The notes under the pieces are model-generated. The model saw nothing but the letters and a program-made list of their open reading frames with translations. It did no database searches and had not been told where the DNA came from. The position numbers and the translations under genes were made by a program. DNA of 64,000 nt from Halorhabdus sp. CBA1104 (GTDB lineage: Archaea > Halobacteriota > Halobacteria > Halobacteriales > Haloarculaceae). The DNA lies in the NCBI RefSeq assembly GCF_009690625.1, contig NZ_CP033878.1:992001-1056000 (forward strand), in the 5' to 3' direction. Below, piece by piece: positions 7,744-16,143 of the stretch; the first letter of the stretch is position 1, and every line of letters starts with the position of its first letter.

Positions 7744-8529
7744 TCAGAGCTGTCGGTTCCACTCGGCAGTGTCGAATTGCTCTTCGACGAGTTCCTGTGC
7801 GCTCGTGAGTTCCTCATTAGTAAGTGATCGCTCTCTCGCACCCTCTCGCTCCCGAACCCCACGTTTCAGCGCGTCGATCACGGCCGATCGCGGGATCTCA
7901 ATGTGATCGGCGATTTTGGCGACGCGCTTCTCGGCGGAGGCGATCGCCTTGTCCGAGACTTTCTCTTCGCCGACGCGCAGGACGCGTAGCATTTCCGCGA
8001 TGTCGAGATCGAAACTCATCGTCGTGTGATGCAGGACGGCGCCGTCGGTTCGACGCTGGGCCGACCCGCCGATCTTGCCCTCGGCGTGGGCGATGTCGTT
8101 CAGTGGTTCGTGATACGCGTCAACACCCAGTTCCTGAAGTGCCTCGATGGCCCACCCATCGAGGTCGGCGTAGCTCCCCCGGATGTCGTCGCTCACCAGG
8201 TCGGCAGGGAGGTACAGCGAGTAGGTAATGACCGCCCCCGGCTGGACGAACATCGCGCCGCCGCCCGTAATCCGCCGGACGACGTCGATACCTTCGCGTT
8301 CGACGTACTCGGCGGCGACCTCGTCGGCGTAGGCCTGAAACCGACCGAGCGCGATTGCCGGCGACTCGCGGTACCAGATCCGCAATGTCGGGCCGATCTC
8401 ACCGCTCGCGACGCGATCGAGGAGGACGCGTTCGAGTGCCTGTTGGGTGGCCTCGCTGTAGGTCCCTGAATCGACGATCGTCCAGGAGTCATCAGTCCGG
8501 AACGGCCCACCCGGAGAGCCTTCACTCAT
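7744..8529 (-). CDS. lplA: Lipoate-protein ligase A (catalytic subunit)
   Basis: Activates lipoate with ATP and attaches it to a lysine of a lipoyl domain. The 261-aa protein carries the family landmarks ALGRFQ (residues about 60-65), the glycine-rich RRITGGGAMFV loop and the lipoyl-AMP-binding Lys152 in AEGKIGGSAQR, then HHTTMSFDLD. It lacks the C-terminal domain of the long bacterial LplA; that piece is supplied by the preceding gene (8522-8794), which overlaps it by eight bases. This split is known from Thermoplasma acidophilum, where LplA and LplB are both needed. It is the last gene of the minus-strand operon that also holds its likely substrate, the lipoyl-Lpd fusion. Confidence 0.9.
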   Translation of the reverse strand: MSEGSPGGPFRTDDSWTIVDSGTYSEATQQALERVLLDRVASGEIGPTLRIWYRESPAIALGRFQAYADEVAAEYVEREGIDVVRRITGGGAMFVQPGAVITYSLYLPADLVSDDIRGSYADLDGWAIEALQELGVDAYHEPLNDIAHAEGKIGGSAQRRTDGAVLHHTTMSFDLDIAEMLRVLRVGEEKVSDKAIASAEKRVAKIADHIEIPRSAVIDALKRGVREREGARERSLTNEELTSAQELVEEQFDTAEWNRQL

Positions 8530-8794
8530 CGAGGGCCTCCATCGTCAGGTCGGCGAGATCGTCGATCGAGAAGCCGATCAGGGTGGCCTCGACCGTTTCG
8601 AGGGCGGCGATGATCGTCTCGCGGTCGGCGTCTGCGTCGTGGCCCTCGAGTTCGCTCTCGAGGTCGCGACGCGCTTGCGGGGGTTCGACGAAGAAGTCGC
8701 CAGTAATCCTCACGTCGTCGATCCGGTCATCGGCCTCGATATCGACGCGGACGAGTTTGCCGTCGGGTACGTTTTTCGAGGTTCGTGTGGGCAT
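8522..8794 (-). CDS. lplB: Lipoate-protein ligase accessory subunit (LplB-type C-terminal domain)
   Basis: A 90-aa protein with LVRVDIEADDRIDDVRITGDFFVEP near the N terminus, followed by a helical stretch containing LIGFSIDDLADLTMEALDE. This matches the C-terminal domain of bacterial LplA, which in archaea can be a separate subunit needed for lipoate adenylation. Its 3' end overlaps lplA by eight bases, so the two are translationally coupled. It starts about 20 bases after the lipoyl-Lpd stop codon. Confidence 0.85.
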   Translation of the reverse strand: MPTRTSKNVPDGKLVRVDIEADDRIDDVRITGDFFVEPPQARRDLESELEGHDADADRETIIAALETVEATLIGFSIDDLADLTMEALDE

Positions 8795-8814
8795 AGTGAC
8801 GTAGAAACGACGAC

Positions 8815-10653
8815 TCAGTTTGCAGTGTGAATCGCCTCGCCGCGGGCGTTCGCGGCGGCTTCCATGACGGCCTCCGAGAGCGTCGGGTGGGTGTGGACGG
8901 TCTCGGCGATGTCGGACAGTCGAGCGTCCATCTCGATGGCGAGGGCGACCTCGGCGATCATTTCCGAAGCGTTCGGCCCGACGATCTGTGCGCCGAGGAC
9001 GAGTTCCGTTCGACTGTCGGCGATGATTCGGACGAACCCATCTGTCTCACCCAATGTCAGCGCCCGCCCGTTACTCGCGAGGGGCATCCGACCGACGACC
9101 GGGTAGTAGCCTGCCTCGCGGGCCTGGTCTTCGTTCATACCGACGGTCGCGACCTCGGGGTCGGTGAAGACGACGGCGGGCATCGACTGATAGTCCAACA
9201 CGGAGGGTTCGCCGGCGATGGCTTCGGCGGCGACTTCGCCCTCGCGGCTGGCCTTGTGGGCCAGCATCGGCTCGCCGACGACGTCGCCGATCGCGAAGAT
9301 CCGCTCGCAGGTCGTCCGTCCCTGTGCGTCGGTCTTGACGAACCCGTCGTCATCGAGTTCGATCCCCGCGGCTGCCAGGTTAGCCGTGTCTGTGACCGGC
9401 TCACGTCCACCGACGACAAACACCTTCTCGGCTTCGAAGGAGTGGCGATCGCCGTCTTCGTCTTCCGTGTAGACGACGATACCGTCGTCAGTCTCCTCCC
9501 AGCGGTTGGCTATCTCGTCGAACCGGAAGTCGATACCGAAATCTTCGGCGCGCTCCCGGACGAGTCGAGAGACGTCGTCATCGTAGCCGCTGAGGACGTC
9601 GTCGAACATCTCGACGACGGTGACGTCAGTCCCGAGCTTCTGAAACACCGTCGACAGCTCCATGCCGATGTAGCCCGCACCGATGACGACCAGCGAGTCG
9701 GGCCGTTCGTCCAGAGCGAGAGCATCACGCGAGTTCAGTACGTACTCGCTGTCGAACGGGAAGTCCGGGATCTCGATCGGTCGACTTCCCGTCGCGACGA
9801 TGGCGTTCCCGAAGTCGATCGCCGTTTCGCCCTTGTCGGTCGTGATTTTCGCCCGTCGGTTGTTGACGAACTCGGCGATACCATCGACCACTGTGACTCC
9901 CTGTGCGTTACACAACTGCTCGACGCCGCCGGTCAACTGCTCGACCACGTCGTCTTTCCAGCCGGTCAACTGATCGATGTCGACGGTCGGATCGGCACTG
10001 ACGCCGAGGTGTTCGGCATTGGCGGCCTCGTAAGCGATATCGGCCCCGTGGATGAGTGCCTTCGAAGGTATACATCCGTAGTTGAGGCAGGTGCCACCGA
10101 CGGCGTCGTCTTCGACTAGGGTCACGTCCAGGCCGAGTTGTCCGGCGCGAATGGCGGCGACGTAGCCACCGGGGCCGGCACCGATAATGAGTACGTCAGT
10201 CCGTTCAGGGACGCCTTCGACGCTTCCCGGACTCGGGATGTCCATCGAGATATCCTCACCAACTGGTCTGACCGTCCGATCGGACGCGCTGGCGGTCGGC
10301 TGGCGGTCGGCCCCGGCTGAATCGTCGCTCGTTTCCTCGCCAGATCCCGTCCCTTCGGCTGGCTGTTCCGGGCCGCCCCCTTCGGCGTTTGTCTCTGGGC
10401 CGATATCCGACGGGTCCGCCGACTCGTAGGTGAACAACGTCTCGCCGACTTCGACATCCTCGCCCTCCTCGGCGACGATCTCGACGATCGTGAGTGCTTC
10501 AGGCGCGGTCACTTCGACGATCGACTTGTCGGTCTCGACCTCGGCGACGAGCGTGTCCTCGGCGACTGTCTCGCCGTTTTCGACCTCGAGGGCGACGAGT
10601 CGGCCCTCCGAGGCCCCATCACCGAGATCGGGGACTACAAAGGCTGTTGACAT
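8815..10653 (-). CDS. lpdA: Dihydrolipoyl dehydrogenase with N-terminal lipoyl domain (fusion)
   Basis: A 612-aa flavoenzyme that oxidises dihydrolipoyl groups with NAD+ (or runs in reverse). Residues 1-77 form a biotinyl/lipoyl domain with the lipoylated Lys43 in EVETDKSIVEV. A Gly/Glu/Ser-rich linker (about 80-150) follows, then a full Lpd: FAD motif IIGAGPGGYVAA, active disulfide GGTCLNYGCIPSK, NAD motif VIGAGYIGMEL, and the C-terminal HTHPTLSEAVMEA with the catalytic His-Glu pair. Ordinary haloarchaeal Lpd proteins are about 475 aa and lack the lipoyl arm. Lpd-lipoyl fusions are known in some bacteria. Here no E1 or E2 genes are near; instead the flanking genes encode an AhpD-like protein and a lipoate ligase. 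This suggests that the enzyme passes electrons from NADH through its own lipoyl arm to AhpD or other disulfides. Confidence 0.93.
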   Translation of the reverse strand: MSTAFVVPDLGDGASEGRLVALEVENGETVAEDTLVAEVETDKSIVEVTAPEALTIVEIVAEEGEDVEVGETLFTYESADPSDIGPETNAEGGGPEQPAEGTGSGEETSDDSAGADRQPTASASDRTVRPVGEDISMDIPSPGSVEGVPERTDVLIIGAGPGGYVAAIRAGQLGLDVTLVEDDAVGGTCLNYGCIPSKALIHGADIAYEAANAEHLGVSADPTVDIDQLTGWKDDVVEQLTGGVEQLCNAQGVTVVDGIAEFVNNRRAKITTDKGETAIDFGNAIVATGSRPIEIPDFPFDSEYVLNSRDALALDERPDSLVVIGAGYIGMELSTVFQKLGTDVTVVEMFDDVLSGYDDDVSRLVRERAEDFGIDFRFDEIANRWEETDDGIVVYTEDEDGDRHSFEAEKVFVVGGREPVTDTANLAAAGIELDDDGFVKTDAQGRTTCERIFAIGDVVGEPMLAHKASREGEVAAEAIAGEPSVLDYQSMPAVVFTDPEVATVGMNEDQAREAGYYPVVGRMPLASNGRALTLGETDGFVRIIADSRTELVLGAQIVGPNASEMIAEVALAIEMDARLSDIAETVHTHPTLSEAVMEAAANARGEAIHTAN

Positions 10654-10677
10654 CTGAAATAGCCTCAGAAGAGCCCC

Positions 10678-11022
10678 TCAGGCGTCCTTCTCGGCGTCCA
10701 GTTCCTCGAGGATCTCGTAGGCCTCGATGGCGTAGGTCATGGCCGGACCGCCGCCCATCAGGACGGCGACCTCGAGGGTCTCGATGACTTCTTCGCGCGT
10801 CGCACCCGCCTCGAGCGCGCCGTCTAAGTGCCAGAGGACGCAGTGTTCACACCGCGCGGCACACCCGACAGCCAGGGACATGAGCTCTTTTGTCTTCGTG
10901 TCGAGCGCTCCGGGGCTCTCGGCGGCTTCGACGTAGCCGGCGAACCCCTCGAGGTTCTCAGCTTCGCCGACGAGTTCGTGCAGGCTCTGCTTCATTTCGG
11001 CAAGTTCGTTGGATTTCGACAT
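10678..11022 (-). CDS. Carboxymuconolactone decarboxylase/AhpD-family protein
   Basis: A 114-aa all-helical protein with the AhpD core signature AVGCAARCEHCVLWH, where the two Cys of CEHC and the following His form the AhpD-like thiol proton-relay site. In Mycobacterium tuberculosis, AhpD passes electrons from dihydrolipoyl E2 and Lpd to the peroxiredoxin AhpC. The gene stops 24 bases before the lipoyl-Lpd gene and is the first gene of this operon. ATG 11020-11022 is chosen; a TATTTATG box lies about 25 bases upstream. A redox role with the lipoyl arm is inferred from the family and context. A carboxymuconolactone decarboxylase role is unlikely because no aromatic catabolism genes are near. 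Confidence 0.88.
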   Translation of the reverse strand: MSKSNELAEMKQSLHELVGEAENLEGFAGYVEAAESPGALDTKTKELMSLAVGCAARCEHCVLWHLDGALEAGATREEVIETLEVAVLMGGGPAMTYAIEAYEILEELDAEKDA

Positions 11023-11215
11023 CAGTTTACTGTTCGTCTCTAGCGGCATAAATACCCGGAAAATAGGCGATACAGATTCTCTAAGACCTGTTTTTAGCTG
11101 TGGCTAAACCCCGGGATTCCGGACGTCGCCCGGATCCTCGAGTCGAATCGCGACCTGTCAGCCGACGTTATTGGATCGGTTTTGCGGGGGCGAAACCCCA
11201 ACAAATCCGACTGAA

Positions 11216-12499
11216 TCAGTCCGAAACGACGGGCGAAGACTGCTGGGCAGCGATAGTCCCGTCGAAAGACTGGGCGAGCAACTGCTGGACATGTTGCTGG
11301 ACAGGGTGTCCGGAAGCAGTCAGCTCCGTGTAGGCCGACAGCGGCGAGAGGTCCCCGATCAACACGCCACCGACGAGCATTCCGTCCCTGAAGGCGAGGC
11401 GACGCCACTCCTGGTCGCCGTACTGGCGCTCGTGATACGTCTCGCCGAGCCCCGGGTGGCCAAAGGAGGCCAGCGGGAACTCAAAGTGCGAAACGGTATA
11501 GGAGGGGACGTACTCGAACGCTTCCATTCCCCCTCCATCGGCGAGCATGTTCTCGGCAGCCAATTCGCCCTGGGCACTCGCACTGCCCCACGATCCGTTG
11601 CTGACCGGCTGGTCGAGAAGCGGGTCGTTGTACCGTGCAACGTCGCCCGCCGCCCAGACCGAGGAGTCCGTCGTCCGGAGATATTCATCGACCAGTACAC
11701 CACCGTCGAGGTCGATCGACGTTTCCTCGAGGAGTCCCGTGTTTGGTTCGGTCCCGATGGCGATGCCGATGCAATCGCTGTCGTAGACCGTGCCATCGTC
11801 TGCTTCCGTGGCGCGGACGTGACCGTCTTCGTCAGTCTGGAAGCGCTCGACTTCGGTCTCGGTGACTGGCGTTACGCCCATTTCCCGCAGTGCATCGTGG
11901 ACGATTTCGGCACCGATTGGTGACATCGCCCGGGAGAACCAACGGTCCCCGCGGATGAGATAGTGGGCCTCGACGTCCTGGGCGGCGGCGATCGCAGCGT
12001 AATCGATGCCGAGCAACCCGCCACCGACGATCGTCCCCGTCTCGGCTGCTTTGGCTTTCTTGCGGATTCGTTCGGCGTCTTCGATCGTCCAAAAGGATGT
12101 GACGCCGTCAGCGTCGGCGTTCTCGACGGGAAGCGAGCGTGGCGTCACGCCAGTCGCGATCAACAGGTCGTCGTAGGAGACCGATTCACCGCCCATGGTC
12201 AGGACTGTCTTTGCCGTCGTATCGACCGTCTCGACGCGGCTCTCCAGCCGGAGATCGATGTCACGCTCGTCGTACCATGCCTGGTCGTGCATCCGGACCG
12301 CATCAGCGTCGAGCGTGCCCTTAGCGTACTCCTTGATCAGAATCCGATTGTACAATGGTTCGGACTCGGCGGTCAGTACGGTGATCGAGGCGTCGTTCGT
12401 CCGCTCGGCGAGGGTCTCCGCTGCCGCACTTCCAGCGATGCCGTCGCCGACAATGACGTACGAATTGTCGCTGCCGTCTCGGAGGGTGTGTGGTGTCAT
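11216..12499 (-). CDS. FAD-dependent NAD(P)H oxidoreductase (rubredoxin/nitrite reductase NirB-like)
   Basis: A 427-aa protein with an N-terminal FAD Rossmann motif VIVGDGIAGSAAAETLAE, the LYNRILIKEYAKG segment typical of the NirB/rubredoxin reductase/NADH oxidase group, a TGVTPR loop, a second nucleotide-binding motif TIVGGGLLGIDYAA and the FAD-sealing motif VWAAGDVARY. No active-site disulfide is visible, so electrons probably go to a protein partner such as ferredoxin, rubredoxin or a Rieske protein. It lies 190 bases upstream of the AhpD operon in the same direction, with a possible poly-T terminator-like stretch between them, so it may be a separate transcript. The partner is unknown. 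Confidence 0.87.
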   Translation of the reverse strand: MTPHTLRDGSDNSYVIVGDGIAGSAAAETLAERTNDASITVLTAESEPLYNRILIKEYAKGTLDADAVRMHDQAWYDERDIDLRLESRVETVDTTAKTVLTMGGESVSYDDLLIATGVTPRSLPVENADADGVTSFWTIEDAERIRKKAKAAETGTIVGGGLLGIDYAAIAAAQDVEAHYLIRGDRWFSRAMSPIGAEIVHDALREMGVTPVTETEVERFQTDEDGHVRATEADDGTVYDSDCIGIAIGTEPNTGLLEETSIDLDGGVLVDEYLRTTDSSVWAAGDVARYNDPLLDQPVSNGSWGSASAQGELAAENMLADGGGMEAFEYVPSYTVSHFEFPLASFGHPGLGETYHERQYGDQEWRRLAFRDGMLVGGVLIGDLSPLSAYTELTASGHPVQQHVQQLLAQSFDGTIAAQQSSPVVSD

Positions 12500-12884
12500 A
12501 GGTAGTGGTTCCGGGAGGCCGCGGGCGACGTCTCCGTCACCGCGCCAGTATTGTCCTTTTCATCCATTACTATGGATTGTATACAGATAAACCTATGTGT
12601 AATAAATACCACGAAGATTGAGTAATAATTGATAATAGTGATACAGCACGGATTGTTATTGTAAATATTGCACACAAAACTCCATCCTAGTATTGCACGA
12701 ATCCGGCTGTACGTGGCTCAATTCGATAGCTTCCGCATTTTGTGGTCAACCGTTTCCGAGCGAAGTTGTGCTAACTTTGTGGAATGATGGCGCTAGTCAA
12801 CTAGATAGATGTTTTACGACAACTGGAGTAACAGCCACTTTCGAATATGAATATACTGCACAAATCTAGGCCAAGAGCAACTGT
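12500..12884. other. AT-rich intergenic region without a supported gene
   Basis: A strongly AT-rich 385-base stretch between the FAD reductase and a decayed transporter gene. The part next to 12499 is the likely promoter of the reductase. Nothing else recognisable is seen. Confidence 0.5.
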
Positions 12885-13208
12885 TCAAGACTGCAAGAAC
12901 CGTCGTGAAAACTGACAATATGGCAATGCGAGGGAGATTCCCGCCGCCACGGCAGTAGGCCAGCGAGCAGGAGGACGCGTCTCTCTCCGATCCGGTCGGC
13001 GGTAATGCCCGCCAGGAACTGCAAGACGCCGTCGGCGGCCCAAAGCACTGTGACTGCGATTCCGGCCCCGTCTCGGTCGTCGAGGGGAACGACGCCGTGA
13101 TCGTCGGCAGAATGCCCGGCAGGACGAACCGCAATCCGAGTGTGAGGAACCGCCAGCCGCGACACTTACCAGAAGCGTCCCGCTGCTCCCCGACATTGAG
13201 CTACCCAC
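12885..13208 (-). pseudogene. Remnant of a major facilitator superfamily transporter
   Basis: Joining short stretches in different minus-strand frames gives an MFS N-terminal half: VSVAAGGFLTLGLRFVLPG, then PTITA, then GAGIAVTVLWAADGVLQFL and AGITADRIGERRVLLLAGLL. The last piece matches the conserved loop 2-3 motif G-x-x-x-D-R-x-G-x-R-R of MFS proteins. At least two frame changes separate the pieces and the remaining ten membrane segments are absent. This is therefore a truncated, frameshifted fossil. The neighbouring AT-rich DNA suggests deletion or past insertion here. Confidence 0.65.
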
Positions 13209-13375
13209 GATGGCCGGCCCGGTCCATCTTCACTGTAGTTTCACTGCTCTCGAAGAAGCAATAAAATCCTCCGGCAATCGCCGGGTCAGCATCTCCGTCC
13301 CTCGCCCGGGGCGGACGTACTCGCCGCTGTGTCCGCTATCGATGATGACGCGGCGTTCACGCGATAGTGACGGAG

Positions 13376-14197
13376 TTATGCGATGACGATCCCGCCCTCG
13401 GGCGCCCCGACACTGTCGGCGACGACCTCGCACTTGACCATGAACAGGAAGTAGATCGGAGCCCCGACGTCGCTGAACAGTTCGTAGTTACCCTGTCCCT
13501 TGCTGATGACGACATCGGCGTCTTTGAGTCGCTTGGCGAAGGCGTCGGTGATCGTGCCAACGCCCTCCTCGCCGCGTGTCGAGAGGTCGGCCACCTCGTG
13601 GAGGCCAACGGCGCGGGCTTCCTGTGCCGTCACGTCGTTGAGGAACGGCCGTTTCTTGGCGACGACCTCCACGTCGGCGTCGATCTCTTCGATCAACAGC
13701 CGATCGAGAACGACCTCGCCGGCGTTATCGAGCAGGTAGAGCACGTCTTCGGCCTCGGCGAGTTCGGTTCGCAGTTCCGCGAGTCGATCGATGGCGAACG
13801 ATTGTTCGAGCACGTCGTCGATCGTCGATTCGATATCGATGTCGTGGCCGGGACCCACGTCGATGACATTGCCCGCGATCGCGAGCCGGACGGCACGTTC
13901 GAAACGGTCGTCGGCTTCTTCGAGGCGATACTTCAGGGCCGGTCGGAGATCCTCGACCGTCTCGTTTGCCCGCCGCTTGGCGTCAGCAAAGGGATCGTCT
14001 TCGCCGGTCTCCTCGCGAACGATCGACTGGGAACGAGTGGCAATCGCCAGGGGAGAGTCCGTAACGGACATCTCGCTAATCTCGCTGGCTGCCCGACGGA
14101 GCACGCGCTCTCGGGTCGTCTCGTCGGCCCCGGTGCGGCTCGCTGCATCGAGAACCTGGTTCAGGACACACGGCCCACACTCGAGATGCGCTTCCAT
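13376..14197 (-). CDS. DUF89/ARMT1-like damage-control phosphatase
   Basis: A 273-aa protein of the metal-dependent DUF89 family, whose members remove phosphate from damaged or overflow sugar-phosphate metabolites. Landmarks are the N-terminal CGPCVLNQ, GNVIDVGPGHDID, the core LLDNAGEVVLDRLL and DVVISKGQGNYELF, with the acidic residues that bind the metal. The length fits the short archaeal/plant subfamily that starts with a Cys-rich segment. It stands between a decayed transporter and a KaiC-like gene, all on the minus strand. The substrate cannot be told from sequence. Confidence 0.82.
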   Translation of the reverse strand: MEAHLECGPCVLNQVLDAASRTGADETTRERVLRRAASEISEMSVTDSPLAIATRSQSIVREETGEDDPFADAKRRANETVEDLRPALKYRLEEADDRFERAVRLAIAGNVIDVGPGHDIDIESTIDDVLEQSFAIDRLAELRTELAEAEDVLYLLDNAGEVVLDRLLIEEIDADVEVVAKKRPFLNDVTAQEARAVGLHEVADLSTRGEEGVGTITDAFAKRLKDADVVISKGQGNYELFSDVGAPIYFLFMVKCEVVADSVGAPEGGIVIA

Positions 14198-14266
14198 GAG
14201 AAAATCATCATCATGGACGACGAAAACGGCGACGATCCCGTCGGCGGGCCACTCACTGCGGGGTTG

Positions 14267-15043
14267 TTAGATCTCCTTGAGCGTCGGGATCAGGCTCGTC
14301 CGAGTTTCCTCGGAGACCGACTTAATCGTCCCGATCTGTTCGGGGCTGAAGGGAACGTCTACGAATGCCGTCGAGACCTCGACGGACGCGGAGCGCTCGC
14401 CCCGCAAGCGAAGGCGCTGGCTTTCCATCTCGGTGAGCAGTACCGTATCCGCTGCTGACTCGACGCGTGCGATGTCGTCCTCGAACGCCGAGGTACTCAC
14501 CGTAAAGAGGTACGTCCGATCGTCTTCACGTTCGACGGTCTCGAGGAAGGTCTCGAGGCTCTCTTCACGGTATGTCGGCGAGAACAGGAAGAGGTTCAGT
14601 GCCGTTGCGAACACGAGCGTTCCCGGACCATCATCCGTGAGGCCCTCGGCCGCTCCGTCGATCGCGTCGGTCCAGACGTCACCGTCGAGCAGATTCGCCC
14701 GGATTATCCCCTCGTCCGACGTTTCGATCGCCTCGACGGTCGGCTCCAGCTCCGGATCGAAATCGACGAACGACAACTGGTCGTCGTAGTCCGCAACGCC
14801 AACGTCGTACAGCTCGGCCATCGTCTCGGCGACGAACTCTCGCCCCGAGTTCGTCAGCAGGAAGACGACGCTACCGCCGGCCGCGAGCCAGGACTCGACG
14901 ACTGCGAACCCGACGAGGGGCTTGCCTGAACCGCCTGGCCCCGTGATGACAGTCGTCTCTCCCACCGCAACGCCTTCGGGTAGTACCTCTTCGAACCACT
15001 CGTGACCCGGCTCGAAAGTCGATCGTATCATTGCACACTTCAT
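14267..15043 (-). CDS. KaiC/RecA-superfamily ATPase-like protein
   Basis: A 258-aa RecA-fold protein resembling haloarchaeal KaiC-like or GvpD-like ATPases, which usually act as signalling or regulatory ATPases. The P-loop reads GPGGSGKPL, with Pro where the family has Ser or Thr after the Lys, so magnesium coordination may be altered. A hydrophobic strand ending in TLVFATALNLFLF stands where Walker B would be and lacks the usual Asp. The C-terminal part has TVLLTEMESQRLRLRGERSAS. It may be a degenerate, non-hydrolysing member. ATG 15043 is used; an internal ATG at 15031 is nearly as good. It lies downstream of an ArsR-type regulator on the same strand, with a 138-base gap. Confidence 0.7.
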   Translation of the reverse strand: MKCAMIRSTFEPGHEWFEEVLPEGVAVGETTVITGPGGSGKPLVGFAVVESWLAAGGSVVFLLTNSGREFVAETMAELYDVGVADYDDQLSFVDFDPELEPTVEAIETSDEGIIRANLLDGDVWTDAIDGAAEGLTDDGPGTLVFATALNLFLFSPTYREESLETFLETVEREDDRTYLFTVSTSAFEDDIARVESAADTVLLTEMESQRLRLRGERSASVEVSTAFVDVPFSPEQIGTIKSVSEETRTSLIPTLKEI

Positions 15044-15181
15044 ACAAGTCCGGAGGCCAAGGGCCTGACGGTGCCGACGCTATCGTGAACGTGATACGGG
15101 ATGAAAATATCGCCCGCTCGCCCATCGAAACGTCGCATTTGGTTCCCCGCAGTGATGATCAATGATAACGATCCGTACCAG

Positions 15182-15505
15182 TCACCGCTCGGACGCGAGG
15201 AGGTCGGTGTCGCGTTCGAGTTGGTCAACCAGGACATCACGCATGGTGTTCATTCCGTCCGCAATCCGCTCGTCAGTGAGGACGTAATAGTTATACACGC
15301 CGTCCTCGCGCTTCTTGAGGACTCCTCGGTCGCGCATCAGTTTGAGGTGTCTGGAGACGGTCGACTGAGGGATTCCCGTTGCGTCCTGGATCGCAGAGAC
15401 CGTCTGTTCCTCGCCGTCCTGTAACACGTCGAGAATCTGCAGTCGCTTCGGATTCGAAAATACCGAACAGAGGTCCGCCTGACGCTCGTAGATGTCCCCG
15501 TTCAC
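15182..15505 (-). CDS. ArsR-family winged-helix transcriptional regulator
   Basis: A 107-aa protein with a classical ArsR winged helix: LCSVFSNPKRLQILDVLQ, then IPQSTVSRHLKLMRDRGVL as recognition helix, and the wing KREDGVYNYYVLTDE. No obvious metal-binding Cys/His cluster is present (only one Cys, in LCSVF), so the signal may not be a metal. It is divergent from the regulator at 15605, and a perfect palindrome CGAATATTCG lies between them. Confidence 0.88.
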   Translation of the reverse strand: MNGDIYERQADLCSVFSNPKRLQILDVLQDGEEQTVSAIQDATGIPQSTVSRHLKLMRDRGVLKKREDGVYNYYVLTDERIADGMNTMRDVLVDQLERDTDLLASER

Positions 15506-15549
15506 AGTCCAGATAACGGCCGCACCAGTGAAACGCTTTCGGGATCATT

Positions 15550-15559
15550 CGAATATTCG
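15550..15559. promoter_or_regulatory. Palindrome in the divergent regulator promoter
   Basis: CGAATATTCG is a perfect 10-bp palindrome midway between the divergent ArsR-type and TrmB-like genes, next to an AT-rich stretch (ACCAGATATATGG) that may hold a TATA box. It is a good candidate operator for one or both regulators. Confidence 0.5.
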
Positions 15560-15604
15560 GATAACCAGATATATGGGAGTCGGGACGCAAAATCAGGACG
15601 AACC

Positions 15605-15985
15605 GTGAGTCTGAAAGAGCAACTTCGGTCCGAATCGAGCGCCGATCGTGCACTTGAGGCGATCTTCGACCTCACCCACGCCGAGCGCCAGACCTACAAG
15701 GCGATCCTGGAGGTCGATGGACCGGTGACGGTGGCCGAGATCGCGACGGAGATGAAGTGTGCAAGTACGTCCGCGTACCGCTACGTCGACACGCTCGAAA
15801 GGAAAGGGCTCTTTCGCCAGGTGAACGAGAACTACGAGGACACCGGCCGGTCGGCCTACGTGGCGAACTCCCCGGAGTTCGTCGCCGACCGAATGGAACA
15901 GGAAATCGAAGAGATGTTTGAAAAGTGCAGTACGTCGATCGAGGAATGTCGGGCGGCCTTCGAGGCGCAAGCAAACCCGCCTTGA
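15605..15985 (+). CDS. TrmB-like winged-helix regulator
   Basis: A 126-aa protein with a TrmB-type HTH: LTHAERQTYKAILEVDGPVTVAEIATEM, then CASTSAYRYVDTLERKGLFRQV as recognition helix, followed by an amphipathic C-terminal helix (residues 90-120) likely used for dimerisation. It lacks the sugar-binding domain of full TrmB. The GTG at 15605 is the chosen start. It is divergent from the ArsR gene and precedes the TDT-family exporter at 16144, which it may control. Confidence 0.8.
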   Translation: MSLKEQLRSESSADRALEAIFDLTHAERQTYKAILEVDGPVTVAEIATEMKCASTSAYRYVDTLERKGLFRQVNENYEDTGRSAYVANSPEFVADRMEQEIEEMFEKCSTSIEECRAAFEAQANPP

Positions 15986-16101
15986 CTGGCGATCGACAGA
16001 CGCCGTTCAACCGTGTGAAACACACTCGGCCCCAACGCGTCTGTCTCAGTTGTCACTCATTCTCTCCCATCATTTATTGTCGATCTCCTGATCGCAATTC
16101 T

Positions 16102-16119
16102 TATCCGTATTATTGGATA
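16102..16119. promoter_or_regulatory. Inverted repeat upstream of the TDT exporter
   Basis: TATCC and GGATA arms separated by eight AT-rich bases lie 25 bases before the start of the exporter gene. The spacing puts it over the basal promoter, suggesting a repressor site. The support is positional only. Confidence 0.35.
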
Positions 16120-16143
16120 GAATTTGGGTAGACACACAATACT

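Noticed and set aside
8827-10119. 430-codon plus-strand frame opposite the lipoyl-Lpd gene
   Set aside because: It is the complement of a well-supported Lpd fusion and has no domain.
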